DNA of 64,000 bases from assembly GCA_018268675.1 (NCBI GenBank), contig JAFDWB010000089.1:186001-250000 (forward strand). Direction: 5' to 3'. The notes under the pieces were generated by a model. It saw only the letters and a list, made by a program, of their open reading frames with translations. It was not told the origin of the DNA and did no database searches. A program made the position numbers and the translations under genes. The DNA is from Actinomycetota bacterium. GTDB taxonomy: Bacteria > Actinomycetota > Thermoleophilia > Solirubrobacterales > 70-9. Positions 7,778-16,172 of this stretch are shown here, piece by piece; position 1 is the stretch's first letter; each line of letters begins with the position of its first letter.

Positions 7778-8890
7778 ATGATGAACAATCCGAATCGAGC
7801 ACAGAGAATCGCGGTGATCCCCGGGGACGGCGTCGGGGCCGAGGTGACGGCGGCGGCGATGTCGCTGCTGGAGGCGGTCGAAGGGCTCGATCCGAGCGTG
7901 AGGCTCGAGACGGAGTCCCTCCCCTGGGGCTCCGACTTCTATGCCGAGCACGGGGCGATGATGCCCGCCGACGCGCTCGCCCAGCTGGACGAGTTCGACT
8001 CGATCTTCTTCGGCGCGGTCGGCTGGCCGACCGTCGCCGACGACGTCTCGCTCTGGGGCCTGCGGCTGGCGATCGTCCAGGGATTCGACCAGTGCGTGAA
8101 CGTCCGCCCCGTCACCCTCATGCCCGGGACGACGAGCCCGCTGGCGGGCCGCGGCGCCGACGAGATCGACTTCGTCGTCGTGCGCGAGAACTCCGAGGGC
8201 GAGTACTCGGGGGTCGGCGGCCGCTCGCACCGCGGCCTGGCCGAGGAAGTCGCGATCCAGACCTCGATCTACTCGCGCCGGGCGATCGACCGGGTCGCCC
8301 GCCACGCGCTCGAGCTCGCGGCGGCACGCCCCGCGGCGCACCTCACCAGCGTCACCAAGTCGAACGCCAGCCAGTACGCGAGCGTGCTCTGGGACGAGGT
8401 CGTCGCCGCGGCCGCCGCCGAGCGCCCCGAGGTCGCCTTCGACTCCGTCCTCGTCGACGCCGCCGCCGCTCGCCTCGTGCTCGACCCGGGCAGCTTCGAC
8501 GTCCTCGTCGCCTCCAACCTCCACGCCGACATCCTCAGCGACCTGACCGCGGCGCTGGCCGGCAGCCTCGGCGTCGCGCCGAGCGGCAACTACCACCTGG
8601 ACGGCCGGCACCCCTCGATGTTCGAGCCCGTCCACGGCTCCGCCCCCGACATCGCCGGCAAGGGTGTCGCCAACCCGGTGGCGGCCTTCCTCTGCCTGGC
8701 GATGATGCTCGAGCACCTCGGCCACGAGCCCGCCGGCGCCGCCGTCCGCGCCGCGGTCTCGGCGACCTGCGGCGGCGGCGTCCTCACCCCGGACCTGGGC
8801 GGGGCCAACACCACCGACGAAGTCGTCGCGGCGACGGTCGCGGCGCTGCCAGAGCGGGGCGCCGAGCTCCGCCGAGAGGAGCGAGTGTGA
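7778..8890 (+). CDS. Tartrate/D-malate dehydrogenase-like (isocitrate/isopropylmalate dehydrogenase family)
   Basis: 370 residues. IAVIPGDGVGAEVT at the N-terminus, FFGAVGWPTV and SLWGLRLAIVQGFDQCVNVRP, the central VVRENSEGEYSG, the metal-ligand region ASNLHADILSDL and FEPVHGSAPDIAGKG are those of beta-decarboxylating dehydrogenases. The WGSDFYAEHGAMMP and GWP-type signatures point to tartrate dehydrogenase/decarboxylase or D-malate dehydrogenase rather than LeuB or Icd. NAD and Mg2+/Mn2+-dependent oxidation of a hydroxydicarboxylate in the cytoplasm is expected. First gene of a three-gene operon. Confidence 0.85.
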   Translation: MMNNPNRAQRIAVIPGDGVGAEVTAAAMSLLEAVEGLDPSVRLETESLPWGSDFYAEHGAMMPADALAQLDEFDSIFFGAVGWPTVADDVSLWGLRLAIVQGFDQCVNVRPVTLMPGTTSPLAGRGADEIDFVVVRENSEGEYSGVGGRSHRGLAEEVAIQTSIYSRRAIDRVARHALELAAARPAAHLTSVTKSNASQYASVLWDEVVAAAAAERPEVAFDSVLVDAAAARLVLDPGSFDVLVASNLHADILSDLTAALAGSLGVAPSGNYHLDGRHPSMFEPVHGSAPDIAGKGVANPVAAFLCLAMMLEHLGHEPAGAAVRAAVSATCGGGVLTPDLGGANTTDEVVAATVAALPERGAELRREERV

Positions 8891-10356
8891 GCGACACGAC
8901 GACGGCCGCGGAGATCCGCCCCGGCCTCTACATCGACGGCGAGTGGTCGACCGGCAGCGGCGCGGGCACCGAAGAGGTGCGCTCGCCCTGGGACGGGGAG
9001 CTGCTGGCGACGGTGCCGATCGCCTCGGCCGCGGAGGTCGACCGGGCCGTCGCCGCGGCCGCCCGCGCCGCCCGCGAGCCGCTGCCGCCCTACCGGCGCT
9101 TCGAGGTCCTGAGCGGCGCCGCGGCGATCATCGAGGCGCGCGCCGAGGAGTTCGCGCGGACGATCGTCGCCGAGTCCGGCAAGCCGCTCCGCGACGCCCG
9201 CGGCGAGGTGACCCGGGCGGTGCAGACGCTCCGCCTCTGCGGCGAGGAGGCCAAACGCCTGGTCGGCGAGACGGTCCCCTTCGACGCCACCCCCGGCGCC
9301 GAGTCGAAGGTCGGCTTCACCCTCGCGGTCCCGACCGGCCCGGTCTGCGCGATCACGCCCTTCAACGCACCGCTCAACCAGATCAACCACAAGGTGCCGA
9401 CGGCGATCGCGGCCGGCTGCCCGGCGGTGCTGAAGCCGGCCGAGGCGACGCCGCTCTCGGCGATCGCCCTGGTCGAGGCGCTGGTCGAGGCGGGCCTCCC
9501 CGCCGGGTACCTGCACCTCGTGCTCGGCCCCGGCGAGACGGTCGGCGAACAGCTGCTCCAGGACGAGCGCTTCGCCGCCTACTCGTTCACCGGCTCGGTC
9601 GCGGTCGGCCGCCACATCCGCCGCACGGTCGGCCTGCGCAAGACGCTGCTGGAGCTCGGCAACAGCGCCGCCAACGTCGTCCACGTCGACGCCGACCTCC
9701 CCCGCGCGGCGACCGCGATCGCCCGCAGCGCCTTCGCCTTCTCGGGCCAGCTCTGCATCTCCGCGCAGCGGGCGATCGTCCACGCCGACGTCGCCGCGGA
9801 GTTCGTCGGGCTGCTCGCCGAGCGGGTCGGCGAGCTGCGGGTCGGTGACCCGGCGCTGGAGGACACCGACGTCGGGCCGATGATCGACGACGGCGCCGCC
9901 GCGCGGGCCGAGGAGGCGGTCGCGCGGGCGGTGCGCGAAGGCGCCACGCTGGTGGCGGGCGGCGGCCGCGACGGCAGGCTCTTCCAGCCGACCGTGCTGA
10001 CCGGGGTCGGGCCGGAGATGGGCATCGCCTGCGAGGAGGCCTTCGCCCCGGTGCTCGCGGTGATGACCTACTCGACCCTCGAGGAGGCGGTCGAGATCGC
10101 CAACGCAACCCGGTACGGGCTGCAGGCGGCGGTCTTCACCGAGACGATCGACGTCGCCTTCCACCTCGCCGCGCGCATCGTCGTCGGCGGCGTGATGGTC
10201 AACGAGGGGTCGCAGTTCCGGATCGACCAGATGCCGTTCGGCGGCGTCAAGGACAGCGGGGTAGGGCGCGAGGGGGTGCGCTACGCGATCGAGGAGTTCA
10301 CCGACCAGCGCCTCGTCGCCTTCGACCTGCGGCGGCCGGCGGGGGCGGGCGCGTGA
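8887..10356 (+). CDS. NAD(P)-dependent aldehyde dehydrogenase
   Basis: 489 residues starting at GTG 8887, which overlaps the preceding stop (GTGTGA). Typical features: PLNQINHKVPTAIAAGCPAVLKPAE, FTGSVAVGRHI, catalytic Glu in LLELGNSAANVV, catalytic Cys in FSGQLCISAQR, and C-terminal PFGGVKDSGVGREGVRYAIEE. The Ser/Ala-rich environment around the Glu and 'GQLCIS' resemble lactaldehyde/semialdehyde-type enzymes. In context it may oxidise a C2-C4 semialdehyde from a hydroxy acid. The long upstream reading frame in this phase (from 8092) is not coding. Confidence 0.9.
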   Translation: MSDTTTAAEIRPGLYIDGEWSTGSGAGTEEVRSPWDGELLATVPIASAAEVDRAVAAAARAAREPLPPYRRFEVLSGAAAIIEARAEEFARTIVAESGKPLRDARGEVTRAVQTLRLCGEEAKRLVGETVPFDATPGAESKVGFTLAVPTGPVCAITPFNAPLNQINHKVPTAIAAGCPAVLKPAEATPLSAIALVEALVEAGLPAGYLHLVLGPGETVGEQLLQDERFAAYSFTGSVAVGRHIRRTVGLRKTLLELGNSAANVVHVDADLPRAATAIARSAFAFSGQLCISAQRAIVHADVAAEFVGLLAERVGELRVGDPALEDTDVGPMIDDGAAARAEEAVARAVREGATLVAGGGRDGRLFQPTVLTGVGPEMGIACEEAFAPVLAVMTYSTLEEAVEIANATRYGLQAAVFTETIDVAFHLAARIVVGGVMVNEGSQFRIDQMPFGGVKDSGVGREGVRYAIEEFTDQRLVAFDLRRPAGAGA

Positions 10357-11516
10357 GGATCGTCGCGGTCCGCGAGCGGGCCGTGCCGATCGCCTCCCAG
10401 ATCGCCAACGCCTACATCGACTTCAGCCGCATGGATGTCTCGGTCGTCGCGATCGAGACCGACCTGGTGCGGGGCGGCGAGCCGCTCGTCGGGTACGGGT
10501 TCAACTCCAACGGGCGCTACGCGCAGAGCGGCCTGCTGCGGGAGCGCTTCATCCCGCGGCTGCTCGAGGCCGCGCCGGCGGAGCTGCTCGACGAGGCGGG
10601 GGAGAACTTCGACCCGGAGCGCGTCTGGGCGATGCTGATGCGCAACGAGAAGCCGGGCGGGCACGGCGAGCGCTCGGTCGCGGTCGGCATCCTCGACATG
10701 GCGATCTGGGACCTGACCGCGAAGGTCGCCGGCCTCCCCCTCCACCGCCTGCTCGCCGACCGCTACGGCGACGGGGTCGCGGACGAGCGCGTGGCCGTCT
10801 ACGCGGCGGGCGGGTACTACCACCCGGGGAAGGACGAGAGCGCGCTCGCGGCCGAGCTGGAGGATTACCTCGGGATGGGGTACCGCGAGGTGAAGATGAA
10901 GATCGGCGGCGCCTCGCTGGCCGAGGACGTGCGGCGGATCGAGGCGGCGCTCGCGGTGGTCGGCGGGGACGGCGCGCGGCTCGCGGTCGACGCCAACGGG
11001 CGCTTCGACCTCGCGGCGGCGCGGGCCTGCGGCGAGGCGATCGCCCCCTACGGCCTGCGCTGGTACGAGGAGCCCGGCGACCCGCTCGACTACGCGCTGA
11101 ACGCGGCGCTGGCCGCGACCTACGCGCCGCCGCTGGCGACCGGCGAGAACCTCTTCTCGATGCAGGACACCCGCAACCTCGTCCGCTTCGGCGGCATGCG
11201 GCCCGACCGCGACATCCTCCAGATGGACCCGGCCCTCAGCTACGGGCTGACCGAATACCTGCGCACGCTCGCCGCGGTCGAGGAGCTCGGCTGGAGCCGC
11301 CGCAGCGTCGTCCCCCACGGCGGCCACCAGTTCGGCCTCGCGATCGCCGCCGGCCTCGGCCTCGGCGGCAACGAGTCCTACCCGAAGGTCTTCCGCCCCT
11401 TCGGCGGCTTCGCCGACGGCATCGCGGTCCGCGACGGCAAGGTCGGCCTGCCCGACGTGCCGGGGGTCGGCTTCGAGGCCAAGTCCGACCTGATCGAGGT
11501 CATGCGCACGGTCTGA
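10353..11516 (+). CDS. Enolase-superfamily sugar-acid dehydratase, D-tartrate dehydratase-like
   Basis: 387 residues, GTG start in a GTGA overlap. The capping domain is followed by a barrel with the KxK base motif (REVKMKIGG), DANGRFD and EEPGDPLDY metal ligands, ATGENLFS and the late His in VVPHGGHQFGLAIAAGLGLGGNESYP. The YAAGGYYHPGK segment and the PHGGHQ-GLGLGGNE region resemble the D(-)-tartrate dehydratase group, which converts tartrate to oxaloacetate. With the preceding tartrate-type dehydrogenase this makes a hydroxydicarboxylate-utilisation operon. Another acid sugar substrate cannot be excluded. Confidence 0.82.
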   Translation: MRIVAVRERAVPIASQIANAYIDFSRMDVSVVAIETDLVRGGEPLVGYGFNSNGRYAQSGLLRERFIPRLLEAAPAELLDEAGENFDPERVWAMLMRNEKPGGHGERSVAVGILDMAIWDLTAKVAGLPLHRLLADRYGDGVADERVAVYAAGGYYHPGKDESALAAELEDYLGMGYREVKMKIGGASLAEDVRRIEAALAVVGGDGARLAVDANGRFDLAAARACGEAIAPYGLRWYEEPGDPLDYALNAALAATYAPPLATGENLFSMQDTRNLVRFGGMRPDRDILQMDPALSYGLTEYLRTLAAVEELGWSRRSVVPHGGHQFGLAIAAGLGLGGNESYPKVFRPFGGFADGIAVRDGKVGLPDVPGVGFEAKSDLIEVMRTV

Positions 11517-11930
11517 CGCCGGGCGTCTCCTCTTCGACCACGCCTTCAGCGCCTGCGGCACCGTCGAGCTGCAGGTAGGAGTCGACAACGCCGCACCCGC
11601 GGCGCGATCGAGACTTCCTCGGCGCGAGGCACGCCGGCACCGTCACGACCCCGCTCGGGGAGCATGCGGTGTGCGAGCTGTCGCGCGAGGCGTGGGAGGA
11701 AAGGGACTGAGGGTCGGCCGGCCGGCGCCTCGCGGCGCGCGCCGCAAGAGCGGTCGCGCGCACCGATCAGGAAGTTCTGGTTGTGGCCCAAAGGGTCCGC
11801 CGGCCGGGTGAGTTCGCACTTATCCACGCTATGTGTGGGTAACTGCGAACTCACCGGGGGATTCCTCGGGGAGGCCCGGGCTCGGCGGTCCCGGCGGCGC
11901 ACCCAGGCGCGCGCCGGCACGCGCCCGACG
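11517..11930. other. Convergent intergenic region with possible gene remnant and hairpin
   Basis: Between convergent 3' ends. 11521-11710 shows high-GC codon-like texture: frame 1 reads LLFDHAFSACGTVELQVG, then frame 2 reads DFLGARHAGTVTTPLGEHAV and on to a TGA at 11710, as if a gene tail had a frameshift. No start or family is recognised. The right part contains the hairpin 11807-11855 and GC-rich repeat arms. Confidence 0.4.
11807..11855. repeat. Type A intergenic hairpin (divergent copy)
   Basis: GGTGAGTTCGCA ... TGCGAACTCACC outer stem of 12 bp around a partly paired core (CTTATCCACG / TGTGGGTAAC). Same outer arms as the 49-bp elements at 36351, 46541 and 60684, but the inner TCGTCG stem is replaced by ATCCAC. 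Confidence 0.7.
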
Positions 11931-12629
11931 CTAGGCGTCGGCCCAGTGGTCGGCCTCGGGGAGGCCGGTCAGCTTGATGCCGGCGTGGGCCTTGTAGCGG
12001 CTGTTGATCGAGATCAGCATCGGGGTCAGCTGCTCGACGATGCGGGCGAGCTCGAGGGGGCCGGCGTTGACCGGGCGGAGGCCGGGGATCGCCTCGATCA
12101 GGCGGGCTACTCGGGCCTTGTCGGCTTTGCGGTCGCCGCAGATCAGCACGTCCTCGTTCAGCTCGTGGTCCTGGTCGATCAGGGTCGGGGCGCCGACGGT
12201 GTGGAGGGCGGAGACGACGGTGACGCCGTCGGGCACCATTTCCTGCGCCTGCTGGCCGGCCGAGCCCTGCCAGGGGATCAGCGAGCGGGTCGGTTTGCCG
12301 CCCACCGCGGTCGCCAGGGGCACCGTGCAGTCGACCAGGATCTGGCCCGGCGACAGCGCCTCGCGGAGGCTCTTGAGGTTCGCCGTCTGGGCCGCGAAGG
12401 GGACGGTGAGGAAGACGATCTTCGCCTCGCGGACCGCGTCGGGGTTCTCCATCCCCCGCACGTCGGCCCCCTCCACCCGCTCGCGGATCCGCCCGGCGGC
12501 CTCCTCGGCGCGTTCGGCCGAACGAGAGCCAAGGACGATCGGGACGCCCGCCATCGCCCAGCGAAAGGCAAGCCCTTCGCCGAGGGAGCCGGTGCCGCCG
12601 AGGATCGGGATCGTGGGTAGGTCTGACAT
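11931..12629 (-). CDS. npdG: F420H2:NADP oxidoreductase (NpdG/Fno)
   Basis: 232 residues from the ATG at 12629, which has AAAGG upstream at good spacing. N-terminal Rossmann motif LGGTGSLGEGLAFRWAMAG with the NADP-binding GSRSAERAEEAA, FLTVPFAAQ, and the conserved DCTVPL and SINSRYKAHAG region of archaeal and actinobacterial F420:NADP oxidoreductases. It exchanges hydride between NADPH and F420 in the cytoplasm and would feed the three luciferase-like F420 enzymes in this window. Likely co-transcribed with the aldolase upstream (27-nt gap). Confidence 0.92.
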   Translation of the reverse strand: MSDLPTIPILGGTGSLGEGLAFRWAMAGVPIVLGSRSAERAEEAAGRIRERVEGADVRGMENPDAVREAKIVFLTVPFAAQTANLKSLREALSPGQILVDCTVPLATAVGGKPTRSLIPWQGSAGQQAQEMVPDGVTVVSALHTVGAPTLIDQDHELNEDVLICGDRKADKARVARLIEAIPGLRPVNAGPLELARIVEQLTPMLISINSRYKAHAGIKLTGLPEADHWADA

Positions 12630-12656
12630 CAAGGCCTTTCGGTGTCGGTGGTGGGA

Positions 12657-13289
12657 TCAGGAAGCTGAGTTGCGCAGGAGCCAGGCGATCTCGGCCTGGC
12701 GCTCGACCACGCGGGCGACGTCGAGGGCGCCTTCGAGCGTCGCCCCCGTCGCCAGCACGCCGTGGCCGCCGAGCAGGACCGCGAGCGAGTCGCCCATCGA
12801 CTTGGCGGCCTCGGCGAGCGCCGCGGAGCCGGCCGGCGCGGGCGGGTCGGTCCGCACCGGCCCGACCCCGTAGTAGCGGTTTTCCTCGGTCTCCGGCAGC
12901 AGCGGCTCGCCGAGGAAGCTCCAGGCCGTCGCCTTGGGGCTGTGGGTGTGGATCACCGCGGCGGCCTCGGGATGGCTCCGGTAGACGGCGAGGTGGAGCG
13001 GCAGCTCGATCGAGGGCTCCGCCGCGCCCGAGATCCGGCGCCCCTCGAGGTCGACGAGGACGAGGTCCTCCGGCCCCATGCTCACATAAGGAGTGCGCGA
13101 CGGCGTGATCAGGATCCGGCCGCCGAGCCGCCGGCTGACGTTCCCGACCATCCCCACCACCAGCCCCTCGCGCAGCATCGCGAGGGCGGCGGCGATCACA
13201 TCCTGCCGCTCCGCCAGGTCCTCCGGATGGACGGGCGGCGGCGCCGCGCGGATCACTTCGGGAAGGGTCAAGCGCACAGCCTCCCACAA
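12657..13289 (-). CDS. Class II aldolase/adducin-family protein
   Basis: About 210 residues. GMVGNVSRRLGGRILITPSR, the acid SIELPLH, zinc ligands in VIHTHSPKA and the late GGHGVLATGATL match fuculose-phosphate aldolase/epimerase-type class II aldolases (usual length 210-230). It would cleave or epimerise a phosphorylated or carboxylated hydroxy compound using Zn2+. The start is uncertain: TTG at 13289, GTG at 13277 or TTG at 13271, the last with GGGAGG 8 nt upstream. The divergent HAD phosphatase gene begins 59 nt away. Confidence 0.85.
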   Translation of the reverse strand: MWEAVRLTLPEVIRAAPPPVHPEDLAERQDVIAAALAMLREGLVVGMVGNVSRRLGGRILITPSRTPYVSMGPEDLVLVDLEGRRISGAAEPSIELPLHLAVYRSHPEAAAVIHTHSPKATAWSFLGEPLLPETEENRYYGVGPVRTDPPAPAGSAALAEAAKSMGDSLAVLLGGHGVLATGATLEGALDVARVVERQAEIAWLLRNSAS

Positions 13290-13348
13290 GCCCCGAACGC
13301 CCGGTCGGCCGGGACGCGGGCGGGCGGCGGCTGCGAAAGACTGGCCCG

Positions 13349-14059
13349 GTGTCCGACCGCCGCCGCGACAGCGTCCTCTTCGACCTCGATGGCGTGCTCG
13401 TCGACTCGCGCGCGGCGATCAGCGGCTGCATCAACCACGCCCTGGTCGAGCACGGACACGCCGCCCGCCCGCCCGAGGACCTCTACGCCTTCATCGGCCC
13501 GGCCCTCGCCGACGGCTTCGCCGCGCTGACCGGGGAGGCGCCCGGCTCGGCGCTCGTCGCCGCCTGCGTGGCGAGCTACCGCGACCGCTACGCCGAGGCC
13601 TCGCTGCGGGAAACCACCGCGGTTCCGGGCATCGAGGCCGCGCTCGCGGAGCTCGCCCCGCGCCACACCTTGGCGGTCGCGACCTCGAAGCCGCTCGCCT
13701 TCGCCGCGCCGATCCTCGAGACCCTCGGCCTGCGCCCGTTCTTCGCCGCCGTCGCCGGCCCCGACCTGGATGCGCACCGCGAGGGCAAGGCGACGACGAT
13801 CGCCGCCGCGCTGGCGCTCCTCGACCACCCCGACCGCGCGGTGATGGTCGGCGACCGCTCCTTCGACGTCGCCGGCGCTCGCGCCAACTCCCTCCCCGCG
13901 ATCGGCGTCACCTGGGGCATCGGCGGCGCGGCGGAGCTGCGCGAGGCGGGCGCCGACGCGATCGTGGAGCGCCCGGCCGACCTGGCCGGGACCGCGGCGG
14001 TGCTCCTCCAAGGCAACCACCCCCAGCGGGGCGCCCCTCAGCGCTCCTCGCGCGCGTAG
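13349..14059 (+). CDS. HAD-superfamily hydrolase, phosphoglycolate-phosphatase-like
   Basis: 236 residues, GTG start. HAD motif I FDLDGVLVDSR, a helical cap, motif II VATSKPL, motif III Lys in REGKATTI and motif IV MVGDRSFDVAGARAN. It belongs to the Gph/PGMB-type small-molecule phosphatases, cytoplasmic and Mg2+-dependent. The last 22 nt overlap convergently with the end of the permease gene on the other strand. Its divergence from the class II aldolase hints at a sugar-phosphate or glycolate link, unproven. Confidence 0.85.
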   Translation: MSDRRRDSVLFDLDGVLVDSRAAISGCINHALVEHGHAARPPEDLYAFIGPALADGFAALTGEAPGSALVAACVASYRDRYAEASLRETTAVPGIEAALAELAPRHTLAVATSKPLAFAAPILETLGLRPFFAAVAGPDLDAHREGKATTIAAALALLDHPDRAVMVGDRSFDVAGARANSLPAIGVTWGIGGAAELREAGADAIVERPADLAGTAAVLLQGNHPQRGAPQRSSRA

Positions 14060-14997
14060 GGCTGGGCGAGCGCAGCGGGTGCGGCGAGCCGGCGCTTGCC
14101 CCAGACGCTGGAGACGAGGACCAGCGCGACGATGGCGACGAAGTAGGGCAAGGCCGAGAACACCTCCGGCGGCAGGGTGACGCCGTGCGCCTGAAGGTTG
14201 AACCCGAGCCCGGTGATCAGCCCGAACAGGTAGCCGCCGATCAGCAGCAGGCCGGGCCGCCAGAAGGCGAAGATCACCAGCCCCAGGGCGATCCAGCCCG
14301 CGCCGGTGGTCAGCCCGTTGGTCCACGACGGCGTGATCGCGAGCGAGAAGTAGGCGCCGCCGACGCCCGCCAGCGCCCCGCCGACCAACGTGTGCACGTA
14401 CCGGTAGCGGGTCACGTTCACCCCCATCGAGTCGGCCGCGTGCGGGTTTTCGCCGACCGCCCGCAGGTGCAGCCCGATCCGGGTGTGGTGCAGGTACCAG
14501 GCGGCGCAGGCGACCAGCACCACGGTCAGGTACACGATCACGTCCTGGTGGAAGAAGATCGGCCCGACGATCGGCAGGTTGCCGAGGCCGAAGACGTCGA
14601 TCGGGCCGAAGCGGTGGCGCCCGGGCGTGCCGCCGAGGTGCCACACCCCGGCGAGGTAGGAGGACAGCCCGACCGCGCCGCCGAAGATCGTCAGCGCCAG
14701 CCCGGAGACGACCTGGTTGGCGCGCAGGGTGATCGTGACGAAGGCGTGGATCAGCGACATCAGGGTGCCGGCGACGATCGCCGCGATCAGGGCGACGACC
14801 AGCGCCAGCCAGCTCGGCCCGCCGAGGTTCTGCGACACCGCGAAGGCGCACACCGCCCCCATCAGCATCATGCCCTCGAGGCCGAGGTTGAGGACGCCGG
14901 AGCGCTCGGTCAGGAGCTCGCCGAGGCCGGCGAGGACGAGCGGCGTCCCGTAGACGATGCCCGAGGTGATCAGGGTGATGACGAGACCGTTGTTCAC
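14038..14997 (-). CDS. BMP-type ABC transporter permease 2 (NupQ/YufQ-like)
   Basis: 319 residues, strongly hydrophobic with about eight to nine membrane segments. LITSGIVYGTPLVLAGLGELLTERSG at the N-terminus and GLEGMMLMGAVCAF are signatures of the second permease of BmpA-linked nucleoside/purine importers (branched-chain/ribose permease superfamily). ATG start lies in an ATGA overlap with the other permease gene. Last gene of the transporter operon. Confidence 0.92.
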   Translation of the reverse strand: MNNGLVITLITSGIVYGTPLVLAGLGELLTERSGVLNLGLEGMMLMGAVCAFAVSQNLGGPSWLALVVALIAAIVAGTLMSLIHAFVTITLRANQVVSGLALTIFGGAVGLSSYLAGVWHLGGTPGRHRFGPIDVFGLGNLPIVGPIFFHQDVIVYLTVVLVACAAWYLHHTRIGLHLRAVGENPHAADSMGVNVTRYRYVHTLVGGALAGVGGAYFSLAITPSWTNGLTTGAGWIALGLVIFAFWRPGLLLIGGYLFGLITGLGFNLQAHGVTLPPEVFSALPYFVAIVALVLVSSVWGKRRLAAPAALAQPYAREER

Positions 14998-16172
14998 TGC
15001 TGGACCCCCTCGACGATGGCGGCACTGGTGGTCCCGGTCGCCGGCGCGGTCGCGGCCGCCTCACTCGCGACCACCGCGCCGCGGCCCCGGCGGCTCAGCC
15101 GCAGGCGGATCCGGTAGCGGAAGAGGATCTCCGAGCCGACCATGCAGAAGAGCACGATCCCCTCGATGATCCCGACCAGCCCGACCGGGAAGAGCTGGCC
15201 CTGGAGTTGGAGGCCGGCGCTGGCGAGAGCGCCGAGGAAGAGGGCGCTGGCGATCGCCCCGAGCGGGTTCAGGCGGGCGAGCGCGGCGACGACGATCCCG
15301 GTGTACCCGTAGGCGGCGCCTTCGAGCCCGACCGGGTCGAGGCTGTGGGTGAAGTCGCCGATCTGGCTGGCGCCGCCGATCCCGGCGAGCGCCCCGGAGA
15401 TCAGCATCACCGCGACGACCAGGCGCTTGGTCGGCAGGCCGGCGTAGCGCCCCGCGGTCGGCGAGTCGGCGACGACGCGGATCTTGAAGCCGAAGCGGGT
15501 GGCGCGGTAGAGGACGAACAGCCCGGCGGCGAAGGCGATCCCGATGACCAGCCCGAGCGGCACGGTGACGCTGCCGAGGTGGAGCGCCGGCCACCACTCG
15601 GTGCTGGAGAGGATCTTCCCTTCCGGGAACACCTTGGCGCTCGGCGATTCGAGCTCGCGCCAGTAGGAGCTGCTGTCGAAGATCAGGTAGTACATCCCCA
15701 GCCCGGCGATGTAGTTGAGCATCAGCGAGGTGAGGATCTCGTTGGTGTGGAGGTAGGCGCGGAGGATCCCCGGGATCGCGCCCCAGGCGGCGCCGGCCGC
15801 CATTCCGGCGACGATCATCACCGGCACCGCGACGCCCGCGCCGCTGCCGCCGAGCAGCAGCCCGGCGCCGCTCGCCGCCACCGCGCCGGCGTAGAGCTGG
15901 CCCTCGCCGCCGATGTTCCAGAGGCGCATGCGGAAGGCCGCCGCGGCGCAGAGGCCGGTGAAGAGGAGCGGCGTCGCGTTGGTCAGCGAGGCCGAGAAGG
16001 CGCCGGTGTTGGTGACGCTCGCCTCGAACATCTTGGCGTACGTTTCGATCGGCGAGTGGCCGGTCACGAGCAGCACGATCGCCGCGAACAGCAGGGCGAT
16101 CACGAGGGCCATGAAGGGGACCCCGACCGTCAGCCAGCGCGGCGTGTGGAGGCGCTTTTCGAAGCGGATCAC
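14994..16172 (-). CDS. BMP-type ABC transporter permease 1 (NupP/YufP-like)
   Basis: 392 residues. The N-terminal loop and FMALVIALLFAAIVLLVTGHSPIE, the SLTNATPLLFTGLCAAAAFR segment, FNIGGEGQ-like LWNIGGEGQLYAGAVA and AYLHTNEILTSLMLNYIA are typical of the first permease of nucleoside-type BMP transporters. Ten or so membrane spans; an Ala/Thr-rich C-terminal tail of about 35 residues is extra. ATG start in an overlap with the ATPase gene. Confidence 0.92.
   Translation of the reverse strand: MIRFEKRLHTPRWLTVGVPFMALVIALLFAAIVLLVTGHSPIETYAKMFEASVTNTGAFSASLTNATPLLFTGLCAAAAFRMRLWNIGGEGQLYAGAVAASGAGLLLGGSGAGVAVPVMIVAGMAAGAAWGAIPGILRAYLHTNEILTSLMLNYIAGLGMYYLIFDSSSYWRELESPSAKVFPEGKILSSTEWWPALHLGSVTVPLGLVIGIAFAAGLFVLYRATRFGFKIRVVADSPTAGRYAGLPTKRLVVAVMLISGALAGIGGASQIGDFTHSLDPVGLEGAAYGYTGIVVAALARLNPLGAIASALFLGALASAGLQLQGQLFPVGLVGIIEGIVLFCMVGSEILFRYRIRLRLSRRGRGAVVASEAAATAPATGTTSAAIVEGVQQ

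Noticed and set aside
8092-8886. Upstream extension of the aldehyde dehydrogenase frame
   Set aside because: Arg-rich shadow of the dehydrogenase gene; the true start is the GTG at 8887 overlapping the previous stop.
13268-15064. 598-codon minus-strand frame across the HAD and permease genes
   Set aside because: It runs through two real genes in the wrong phase and is Arg/Pro/Ala low complexity; the HAD and permease proteins are unmistakable.
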